DNA of 64,000 nt from Patiria pectinifera. Taxonomy: Eukaryota > Echinodermata > Asteroidea > Valvatida > Asterinidae. Each line of letters starts with the position of its first letter. The stretch's first letter is position 1. The stretch covers positions 17,570,699-17,634,698 of the forward strand of contig CM057133.1 of the NCBI GenBank assembly GCA_029964075.1, written 5' to 3'. A program made the translations under genes and the position numbers. This document shows positions 1 through 12,300 of the stretch, piece after piece. A model generated the notes under the pieces. It was not told the origin of the DNA. It saw only the letters and a program-made list of their open reading frames with translations, and did not search any database.

Positions 1-303
1 TAATTTTTGAACTAAAGATGGTATCAGCACGTGGTTTTTACAGCAATAATGCTGAGATTGTGCTCTTTTCAAATCTGTAATAAAAAAAATTTGACAAACA
101 ACTCATTTAGCTTGATTGCATCACATATGAAGACAGACTTTACACAAATTGAAAAGTACGTTAAAGAACTAGTCATAGTGTTTGTACTTAAACATGACTC
201 AAACTTTCTTTCAATTGGAATCAAGCGTAGCTTAACTGCAAACATCAAGGTTTCACGTTGGATGTTTGTTTTCCTATAAATAACTGACACTAGGGTCACC
301 AAC

Positions 304-3300
304 CTGGCCTATCGTTCTCAGATTCCTTCCTGTTGTCGTACTCATCCCATTGATCTAGCAGCTTCTCAGGATAGCAGCCCCGACAGCAGGAAACACCGTT
401 GACAGTGATGAACCCACCAGTGGCACTGGTAGACGCATCTCTGAGGGCACTCAACTCCCTGGAAGTGGGAAGTACACAAACAAATGACAATAGCAACAAC
501 TGGTATTTACAGTGCATATTTGAACAAAGATCTAATCACTGTACATTGTTAGTAAACCCCCTCCCCCAAGTCATCCAGATCACGAAACATTCCTTGAGAC
601 ACAGACCATCTCAGCTCCTTTGTTTGTATAAAAAAAAAACTGCTGCTATTTTCTGGGGAAAACAGCTAATTCAACCACAATAACCACATGTACCCTACCC
701 TCACATAAGTACACATAGCCATTTTGCTCCTTGTGATAAAGTGCCTTGCCCAAGGACACATGCAGGGCAACTCTACAGATGGACGAGAACCTGCAATCTG
801 CAGAATTACTTATGGGGTATTTCATTTAAAAGAAGGGGATTTGTTTTTTAAATGAAGGATCATCCGAGAGAAGTCTAAGGATGTGACGTTTACACGTTTG
901 TATGTCTGAACGAAAAATATTCTAAATCCGTTTACTAATTTTCCGAAACATTTAAACAAAACCCCCAATTTACTAATTTTCCAAAACATTTAAACAAAAC
1001 CCCAAATTATCGAAAAGGGACCTACGTTTATGCAATCTTCCATTTGAGTTAAAGATACATTGCACAAATAATTAATTTAATTTACAAAACCTTAGAAGCA
1101 CAGCAGTACTTGAATACTTTCATGGTACACATACCGGTAGTGAAGTTTTTACTTTTTTAGTGACTGTCTGCAGACATGATGGGCAGTTGTCAGCCTTTGT
1201 AAAATGGCTAAGCGTTTAAACATTCAAACGGTTCTCAAAATCTTTGCTAAACATTAACAAAATTCAATGCAAAATCACATCCTTAGAGCAGATAAAGGAT
1301 GGAATCAACTCTTTCAAACCTGGAGATGACGATTTCTGGAAGAATCTCTTCAAACGATTTCTGTGGCTCACCATTCACTTGGCTGTCCCCCTCTATGGGT
1401 ATAATCTAGCACACACAAGAAAAGTAAACTCATTTGCTCATAGGGTTACACTATTTCACTCTTGAAAATTATTCAAATAATATATTATCTCAATTTTGGA
1501 AATTTATCTACTAGACGAGACCGTGCCCACTACACAGGTGAGGCGACTTTGCCGCCTGTCGCCTGCTTCAAGGGCAAGCACCAGCTTCAACTCATAAACA
1601 AACGATCAATTCTTGAACACACAACACAGATGTCCCCAAAAAAGTCTGAATATTTTTCAAATAACTACAAAACTATTTATGTCAATTTTGAAATCTTTTG
1701 ATTATGCATATACCGGTACCAATTATCCTTGGCCTAAACCCCTATGAGTGTCATGTAATTTCAGTCACGCATCAATGGCCGCTAAAAAAAACAATAGCCG
1801 CGCGCTGTGCACTCACACGTACTGTGCGAAAAGTACCCCCCCCCCCAAGAAATCTTGATTTAACTTACCTTGAGAACCACAGTCTGTCCCTCAGTATTGA
1901 CAGTCCTAAACACCTCCCCGTACACCCCCTCCCCGATCTTGACACACCCCTCCATCATATCCGGAGGGATGGCGTGGTTGAAGGAGATGGGAGATGTCTG
2001 GTCACACTGCTGGAGGACCTTCTGCCGGGCGGTGATCAACCGACCGGTAGTCTTGCTCTTCACTGGTGTCAGAGCCTCCTGCAAATATGTTAAGGCAGAA
2101 AGTGATAGTGTACTCAGCAGGAAAGTGAAAAGCGAACACACAAATTTGTGATGCAAAAGCAAGTTTCCATCCTCAATGCAAATTTGCCAAGGTTGAACAC
2201 ATTTGCAGTAAATTTTGCCAAAAATGATGTAAAGTTTGCTTCTACTTAACATCCTATTGAACTATGAACCAGGGCCCAATTGCTTAGCGCTGCTTAACAG
2301 TTAGCAGAAAAGTTGTGCTTACTATAGCAGAAAATCATGCTGCTGCTTAAGCACTATTTCATGGCGTGGATGTGCAAACGGTTGCGCACGCATGGAGATT
2401 TCTATTGTTACGTCATTGATTTAAGCAATTTTTTCCTGTGGGCTTAAGTGTGCTTTTGTTGTGCTTACTGCTTAACAGTCTCTATGAAATAGACGAAGGC
2501 TCAGTTAGCATAAAATCAGCTGTTAAGCAGCACAATGAAATTGGGACAAGCTTTCACTCCGTAAATTGAGTAAATGCTAGACTTTCGCTTCTGATCTCTA
2601 GCTCAAGCTCACAACTTTCAGGGGGTGAACAATGACAAAGAAACGCTTTTGTCACAATTCATTTGAACAGCTTGCCACTTGCAACGAGACAAGATAAAGA
2701 CTTATTGAGTTGTGATTGAGTTTTGAGAACATCAAATTTCCGACTTTTGATTGATCGTGATTCCTAACTCATTGGATAAGCCTCTTGCGAGCCTGGTGTT
2801 ACAAATTTCAAATGATTTTCTACGATTACGTACCTTGAAATTATGGCAATAGCTGTCGGACAGCAGCAGACTCTTTGAACAATTCGGAGTGGCCAAAATT
2901 CCCTTCTTCGACAGCTGTGTCCTCCTGCTTTCCTTGTCTTGATCTCCCTGCTCCTTACATGTACTTGCTACCGACACTTCCTTCCGACAGGACATTACTG
3001 CTGATGAAGAGTAGCGGCTCAGATCATCCCCAGACAATGGAGTGACAACCACAGAGCAAGAACTCACAGCTCTGGTGATGGACTTCCGTAGTATCCCGTC
3101 GCTATCGTTACATCCTTCTGGCTTATCATCTGCCTTGTCAGTATTATTTAGGTCAAGCACTGAGATCTCATTAGTGATATCTGTGAGGTTTGGGGTGTTC
3201 ATCCTTCTGGCCTCGCAAGCCGGACACCTGCAGCTGGCCCTGTGGGGGTTTCTGGAAATTGAAACTGAGCTGTCCTTCTCAACAGGCGTGTCTGGATTGA

Positions 3301-6300
3301 TGGGGTGTGTCCCCGTGACCTCAGTGTTTTGACGGCTTGACCTGGTCATTCTTCTTACGTCGTTTGGAGTGCTGGTGTCAATGTGGCCCAGGTTACAGAC
3401 CTTCTGTCTGGATGGAAGGAATACCCCAGGAGAGCCGAACACGCTGTCGTCCAAGTGTGAAGTTTTTGGTGGATGCCCATTGGCAGTCTTGTCAGTAGCA
3501 CAGCTACTGCCGGTTTCAGAGACGTCGGCCGAGTAATCGAACAGATCACAGCTGGCGTCAAAGGTGATGTCCGAGGATTCCCTCCTTCCCCGCTTACTGG
3601 AGGAGCTCGAGCTCCTCTCGATGGGGGAGTGAATCAAGTCAAATCTAGCCAGCGCATTCTTCCCTTTGCAATGCCCTGGCTTGGCGGTCGGCACCACACG
3701 GTCCTCCTGACTGCTTGACCTGACGTCAGCAGTAATCTTCTTCCTTCGGCTCAGCCTCGTCACTCGCTTCCCCTTTGCGGTCGGGGGCAGTTCTTCCACA
3801 GTCTCAACTGGCTTTCCTGCAAGATTTTCTTTCCCGTTGACCGGTTGTCTCCTTGTTGTAGCCTTCCTGGGAGCAGGTTTCTTCTTTATGGCCTGGCTGG
3901 TTTTGACATTGCTTTCCTAAAAGAAACATCAGAACATTACTTGCACATTCACGCGAACTCCCTTAGCATGTATTCTGGTTCATCCTACAAATTTAGGATC
4001 ATACGATGTGTGACCTTTTTCCTGTCCCTGATGATACCTCTGAGCTATTGAATTTGCCATTCAAGGGTCATTAAAAATGATTTAAAATGATTTTTTATTT
4101 ATTGAGGCACAATCATTCTTAGGGGAAGAATACATTACTGAGGGCCCATGTAATGTAAATGTTTTAATGCAGTCCTAGGAAATGCACCTTTGTGTCCCAT
4201 TTAACCTTATTTTAAAATTTCAGTTTAAGTGCAATTTGGTGCCTTTTGGGTTTTTATGCTAATGCAAATTTACATATTCATGAGCAAAAGTGTAACGTCA
4301 TTTCAGACAGAATGTCGATGTTGCAGCTATTTCAGCTGAAATCAGCTTTTAAACTGAGATTTCACACCCCTGATCAATACAGGAAGATACGGTGCAAATT
4401 TTCAACTTTTGCGAGCGTCATAAATGTGAAATTTGTATGATTTGTTTTCCCATGTAGCCTGGTTTTTATTTTTAAAATTCCCCACAAATGACAATTAAAT
4501 CTTTCTTTTTCATTGTCTGTGACGTTACTAAGTATTTTGTAAAGTTGGTTACGGTTACCCGATCCCATAATCTTAAACCGGTTCCTGACATCAACGGTCG
4601 GGTACTTTGGTACCCAGTTCCGATGCAGAGTTAGTGGACAACCCTATACGTTCAAAAGTAGTATTTGCACTGGAATCTGCAATTTACACTATTTCAAATC
4701 ACTCAAATGAGACCACAAGCAGAGAAGTAAAATATCTAGTCAAATATATATTATGTACCTTGAGGGCTGTCTTTGTTTTGTTCTCAGTTCTTTTGCCAGG
4801 AAACCAGTCTTCATCGGAGTGCCGACTGCTACTCTTGTCATCACTGCTGTTATTTGTGAAATAAAAGCAACATGGCTACTGATCAATGAAAACACAAACC
4901 ACAAAATGCATGCAAATATTACGGTAAAAAATATATGAGGTTGCCCAGATCTATACACATGAAGCACATTGCACCGTAATTAAAGGGAATGTACATCATT
5001 GGCTTTTGCTGTAATTTTTAGAAATGAGCTATTTGAGGGGTTAGTATAATAGATCAAATATTGTTACACTAACTTGTTTGAAGTTTTGTGTTCGAAAATG
5101 CTGGAAAAACCAAGAAAAACACAAATGTTTAAGCAGTCTGGTTCCCTGTCTCCACTCAAGATGAAATAGATCAATATTTATAGATGCCGGAAAATTGTAA
5201 GGTAAGGGAACCAGTCTAGCCTACCTGCACCCATTCATAAACATGCAACCAATAGCAAACAAAATTTGGAAAAAATGGTAAATTTGGATCAGCAGTTGAA
5301 AAATAGTCAGGTTTTTCCAATGGTGGTCGGCCGACCACCGTTGGAAATTTATACAAAAATACTATTTTCTTGAAAATTATTCACACCAGGTGCCATAATT
5401 TTACAGGATGCTTTCCACTGTCATTTATCAACATCCTAGTAAAGTATTTCGTAAAATCTTGGTAGTTTTATTTTCGATGTTTGCAAATGTTGTATATTCC
5501 CTTTAACATACAGTACATGTTCATTATATACAAAAATATAAAAAAACTGCATTAACAATAAAACTTAAAAGCACCATGAAAATGCGAAGTTTTACAACTA
5601 TATAATGAGCCTGCCTATGTACACCAAGTCTGATATATTGTTTACATTTGTTATAGGTAGGTCACACACAACCGTGTGCTGTTTTTTTTTTTAGTGTCTT
5701 TACAATTTTTTTTATACATAAAAATGACAATGTTATATCGTTGTTTCATAACTTTTTTCTCTTTTACTCAAATGCATTCCTTCCCCAGTTTCTGTCTCCC
5801 AGCTAGTCATAGCTTGGACAAAAAAGTTTCTACCGGTAGTGGCACATAGCCGCTGCTTTTAGTTTTTCTACTGATGAATAGAATTTTGCTTTTGTCTCTT
5901 TTTTTAATGCATGGTAAGTACACTTACTTGTTTTCTTTTTCAGTACAAAAGTTACAAAAATGGGAAAAAACAGACTTTGTTGCCAAAAAAATTGAAAAAC
6001 AAAAAACACTTTAATATAAAAACTGAAAATCAGTCAACAAAAAAAAGAAGACAATATCTTTTTCAAAAATAAAACCAAAAAAACCCAAAACACACCAGTC
6101 GATGAAATATGTTCCCTTATTTTTTGTCATACAAATTAAAAAAATTATACATGCACATGAAAAACGGTTCATTTTTGGCACATCTTTATAAAAAAAAAAG
6201 TAAAAAAAGTGTCTTGTTTTTAAATCCCACCCCCCTCTACCAATACCAAACATTAAACAATTTGACGATACAAATACAGACCACACAATGCCTTAATTAA

Positions 6301-9300
6301 TAATTAAACCAAATTTTACCAAATGTTAAAAAGAGTTAAAATTACAACTCTGTGTACATTGCACATAATTTTTGTTGAGTGCCTACAAAAGAAATTTGTA
6401 GGCCTACCACGTATGACACGACCACAGGTTCATGGACCACAGGTTCATGTCCTTGCGTATGCATGCCACAGGTGACCAGGGGTGAAAGTTTACCCCCACA
6501 ACAGGATGCTGGTAGGTAAGTGACCATTTGTATTTATATTGAACAGGATGTCAATGCAACTTCCTCTCAAGGCCAAACTGTGGCAAGCCAATCACAGCCA
6601 TCACCACGTGTTCTTGGAAAGAACATGATGTGGGGATGTCTACTACCAGTAGTGTACTAAGTTTACACATACATGTGCATTATCTTGAAACTGCAGCAGT
6701 GGTGAGGCATACACTGTACACGCCTGTATCACCTGAAGATTCACTCATGACATTGAATTGTTAAACTTAAAGGCAGTTTAGAAAACCTTGATGTAAAGGA
6801 TCAAACACTGTAATGTACATAGGTAAGTTGTTTGTACATCGCTTTGAGATCGTTGGTACCGGTACGATGGAAAGCGCTATATAAGCACTGTAATTATTAT
6901 AATTATTATTATTACAGTACATGTTCATGTACATGTATGCTAAGTTTGTAAGTTTGAAAAGTTGCTCTATCAGTATAACATGTACTTGTTTGTTGTGGTG
7001 TGGGAACATTTTTCCGGGGTACTTGGGCCACTCTCACCTGTGATGCCACCAACTTAATGCCTGTTCGATGCCTATTCAATGCTTAAAACCCAGATTCAGC
7101 ATGTCCAGATGAGAGTGGCCCAAGTCAAATTTACACCCGTTCACATAATTGATTGTATTTCTGGACCTACCCCCCCCCCCTCCCCAGTCGAAAGACTGCA
7201 TGGTGAGGTCAGCATGTGTGATAAACGTAAACTATACATGTTTGTATACTGTGTGGTTCTGGAATTGGAAAGTGTTTGCACTAGTTCTTTTCTAGCTAAC
7301 AACACACAACTCACTGAAGAGATAATTTACATACTGTACATATGGTATGTACATGTGCAGTCAATTCTCGTTAATACAAATACCGGTACTGTTCATACAG
7401 ATCCTGGTTTAACTGTTTAAACATGAAACCTTGGTCCCCGACTGTGCTCTTTGTGCACAATGAATCAGGGACCGGCACTCAAAGCCTACAAATTTCTGAT
7501 GTAATAAACATGTTGGCTAGGGTAGGTCCAGCTGAGTTTGTATTTAAACGAGAGTCGACTGTACTTTGATGCATGAAATGCTCCAACTGTGTCTGATACC
7601 CGGAATAACAATCACACACTGTCCTTTTTTTCCAGAGATTCAAATGCTCATCATCTGCACAATCCACTGAGCTTCAGTTACAAGGTACCGGTGGTACATG
7701 GGAATTTAATCAACTGGACTGTGTTCTACAAGCGGTCTCAATAGAAATGGTGGATGTACCTTTGAACGAAGCAGAGAATAACATGAACGAGCTGGACCAC
7801 TGACTGCTTACAGCCCACAAAATATAGACATCGGCCCTTCAAGAAAATCAAGTGCACTGTACTACAGACGCTACCCGATATAGTATAAGCTTGTCCAAGG
7901 AAGATAAGGAAATTTGAAATGACCAGATTTCACCTCCAAGATGCGTCGCAGGGACAAATCCTACTTTTGGCTAAGCATCTGTGCACTGATGATCATGGTC
8001 AAGACAGGTTATTCATCGAGCTGCATAAATATGACCAACGAAAGGACCCGATTACTGGAAGGTCTTGACTGTTTCTGTGATGCAGGGATGCTTGAAATGC
8101 CAGACCATCTACCGCCTATCAGAATATTGATCCTGGATGGAGGTGGCTGCCCGCACTGGAACGCTGTCCAATGGATCACCACGCGACTTCAGTCCCCGGG
8201 AATCTTGCAATTGTTGTCTTTGCGCAACTGTAGGATGCACATCGGAGAGGAGGATATGGCCCCCCTGGCAAACCTCACAGAGCTGTCAGTCTCTTACGGG
8301 TCGGTAGAGCTTCTTCACCCAAGGGCATTTTTAAGTCTGAAGCGCTTAAAGAGCCTGACTTTGACAAGCCTTGGCTTGACACACTTTCCCGATGCAGTTA
8401 CCGGCCACTTTAACATTTCCACCAATCAAACAGATGGAGTGGATGTGAGGCTGCCGCGCTTGCAACACCTGGACCTCTCCAGCAACCGAATTTCAGATAT
8501 TCCCGATGACACCTTCATCCACCTGCCCAGCCTCGAGTATCTGGATTTGGCTAAAAACAGGCTGCGCAGACTCGACGCTGAGCCCTTTAGGCATCTGAGG
8601 AAACTTCAAATCCTCAATGTCTCTTTGAACCAAATATCTGAACTGCCGAACCAGGGGTTTCGTGGTGTACTTCTTAACTTACATACCCTTGTTATGAACA
8701 ACGCTGTCATATTCACTCTCGGTAGTGGCAGTTTCAGAGGTCTGGCACAACTGCGATTCCTGGACATTTCCCTCGGTGTTATAAACACTCTTCATCCACT
8801 GTCCCTCCAAGGATTAGACAGTCTTCAGGAGATTAACATCCTTTTCAATCCACTGCGGTCTGTCCCTCAGGAACTTTTACGACCTGTTAACAGCACGCTA
8901 CGAAAAATCAACCTCAGTGAATGTAAGCTTTCCACCATCCCCAGAGGATTTTTTGAGGGGTTGCCACTGTTGGAAGAGGTGAATTTGTCCAAGAATCAAA
9001 TCGCCGCCATTGAAAGCATCTCTTTCCAGGACTCACCCCAACTGAAGGCACTGGATATTGCCGAAAACTCTATCACGGACATCCCTCTGAATTTTTTTGA
9101 CCAGACTACCTCAATCGAGACCGTGCACCTGGAAGGGAATTCAATTAGTGTTGTTCATGCTCTTACATTCTGGAACCTGAATGATTTGCAACACATCTAC
9201 ATGTCCAAAAATAACCTTACTGCCTTGGAGACCCAAGCCTTCTACAATCTTCAGTCCCTGAAGACATTAGATCTCAGCGGAAATTTCTTGCAGAGAGTTC

Positions 9301-12300
9301 CGAATGATGCTCTGTACAATATACCCGCCTTGCAGCAACTAAATCTGGCAGCCAACTACCTGATCAATTTCCCACACCTGCCATTCATCAACAGAGATGC
9401 CTTGACTCCAACTTTGTATCCCACCAAAGCAGTCACTGTTGATATGCAACTCAACTGGCTGTGGTGTGATTGCTATATGTTTAGTCTTATCAGCGACCAT
9501 GAATACATAGATTTATTTTGGCCTGGAGCAAATCTCCTGGCTAATCTGCGATTCAAGAACTATCAAGAGCTCATGTGCTCAATGCCGCCACTCTTGAGGG
9601 GGGAAGCCCTATACGATCCACGGCAAAAGTCTTTGCTTAACCCCTCGCTTGCTAGCTTCAGTGGGTTTTACTGTCCCGAATCGTGTCAGTGTTACACACG
9701 TTGCACTGATTCCATGAACATAACCATTTGTAATGGTAATCTCACAAGAGTGCCGCAAAATCTCTCCAAGGACATAAACGTTTTGAGCTTGGCAGACAAT
9801 GGTCTCAGTGCAGTTCCTTCAGGCACTTTTGTACACATGAAGCTGTTACTGGAAATTGACCTCAGCGGAAACTACATCACAACGATAGGGGAAATGTTTA
9901 GGGGGATGTCGAGCCTTACCACCATACATCTTGGACACAACAACATAGGTGCTGTAACTCGAGGAGATTTTAAAGGCTTGACCAATTTGACATTTCTTGA
10001 TCTTCAGCACAATGTCATATCATTTATAGAAACCGGCAGCTTTGCTGATCTGGAGAAACTGCAGTTCCTTTATCTTGACCATAACTTGATGCCAGGTCTA
10101 CAATCAGTGGTCCTGAATAGCATTCCAAGGCTACAGGAACTCACTCTCGACAACAACCCCCTGATCTGTGACTGCGACCTGATGTGGCTGAAAGAGTGGC
10201 TCCAAACCAAGGACTTGGAGAATGTTGAGAGCATCAACTGTACAACCCAGTCCAACGAAACAGCTGCAGTGGTGTACTTGGATGATTACGAATTCATGTG
10301 TAACTCCACTGATGTCAATGTCCAAACCTGGGATCCGATTGCAGAAACTGTTGCAGTGTGTTTAGGGGTGCTGGTATTTCTCATGAGCACTGCTGCCGCA
10401 GTGTACAGATTCCGCAGAGTCATCCAGGTGGTCGTTTACAACCACACTGGTTTGCGCTTCAGCAACAAGATGGACAAAGACAAGGATAGGACGTACCTTT
10501 ATGACGCCTTCATATCATTCAGCACCGATGACTTGGATTTTGTCACGCAGGAACTGGTGCCAAAACTGGAAAGCCACGAGCCGCCTTTCAAACTGTGCAT
10601 CCACCAACGTGACTTTGTCGTCGGTGAGTGCATCTCCACCAACATTGTCAACGCTGTGGAGACCAGCAGAAGGACCCTCATTGTGCTTTCTAACAATTTT
10701 GTGGCAAGCGAGTGGTGCTCCTTTGAGTTCCAGGCGGCCCAGCAGCAACTCCTCAAGGACCGGCAGAATCGTTTGATCGTCATCCTCTTGGAAGAGGTCG
10801 ACAAAAACCTACTGGACAAGGACCTGAAGCTGTACCTGTCAACAAACACTTACCTGGAACGGACCGACTCCCTGTTCTGGGAAAAGCTTTACTATGCAAT
10901 GCCTGATAAGACGAGGGTGAGCCTTGACCAAGGACAGGTGGAACTGAATTCCCTAGACAAAGAGGACAGTGTACAAACTGCACAGGATGAGGTTGAGCTA
11001 CAGGTACATGTACAAGAGGATTTGCAGCAACTGATTACATAAACAAAGTAATCACAATTTTAATGAATGCATTGCTGCACTAATATTAGGCCTTCAATTG
11101 TATTTTTTGGATTGATTTAATTCATTCCCGTTTGTAATACAATTTCAAACTACATGTATTTAATAATTGGTTTAATTTTAAATGAATTGGTAAATATATT
11201 AATGCAAGTTATGAGGACAAATAAAAAAATATGTTTTGCGTCCTGCCTTTTTGAAGAAAAAAAAGGAAGCGGGAGGTCCTTTTTTTCCCCCCTCCAAAAT
11301 GGCTGACTGAAGGGGCTATTTTTCAAAATGGCTGCTAGTGGGCAATTCCACACCAAAGTGGACAAGACACCAAAAAATTCAAATGCATGCGACTTAAACA
11401 AATTTGGTGTCAAATGAAAGCTAAAAGTCTATATTTTCAAGATTTGAAGTCGGAATTTCATTCATGAGAAAGTATAGGTCATGAAAAACTGACTGAAACT
11501 TTTTTTTACGTTTTGCGTAATTTGTTTCGCTTCAGTGACTTCTAATATTTCAGCCTTCGAAAATGTCCTTCCATTACGGAAAAAATACATATTTTTAATT
11601 TATTTTAAAAACTTGCAGTATGAATGCAATGAAAGTTATTATGTAAAGCAAGTTTAGCTGATCGTAATGTCTGTTTGTTTTCATTCCACTTCCTTGTAAA
11701 AGGTTTTGTGCGTAATTTAAATTTTGTTTCCCGCTTAAGTTTTGCACATGTACTTTTACGCCTTCTGACAAAAAGTGTTAAGTTTCAGTAGTTTTTGATT
11801 AACCAAAACGACTCATCATGTATGAAAAAAACAAGTTTGATTTCCAAGATTCAGGTTTTGCGTGACATGGACAAACCACCACATACTGAAACTGCAAAGA
11901 ATGCAGAAAATACTTTATGTAGAAAGAATATGCATTGGCACTCTTATTTATGGAAATACCAAAGTCAGTCACAAATCAAATCACGAGTCAGTTAACAATG
12001 TAACAGGTGTTTAACAATGACAAAGAAATGCCTGTGGTAAAGGTTGTTTATTTGCGACTGTATGACTTAAGAACGACTTCTTGTGGGGACCTGTGACTGG
12101 CATGAGTGTGTCTGAACACTGGTTCCCAACTGCACAAAATCACAAACCTGTTGGTCAGGGAGTAAACCCTGTCCGTGGCTGAGGCCAGACTGACGTCTTC
12201 CGGAGAGCTGAAGATGTGCTGGGCCTTGGTGCTGGCTTCAGGGGAGATCCACGCTGCGATGGTGCGCTGCTTGTGACGGCCGTAGGTCCTGACGACCTGC

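Noticed and set aside
10499..10983. Antisense frames inside the TIR-coding part of the TLR
   Set aside because: Shadows of a strongly constrained coding strand; no recognisable domain.
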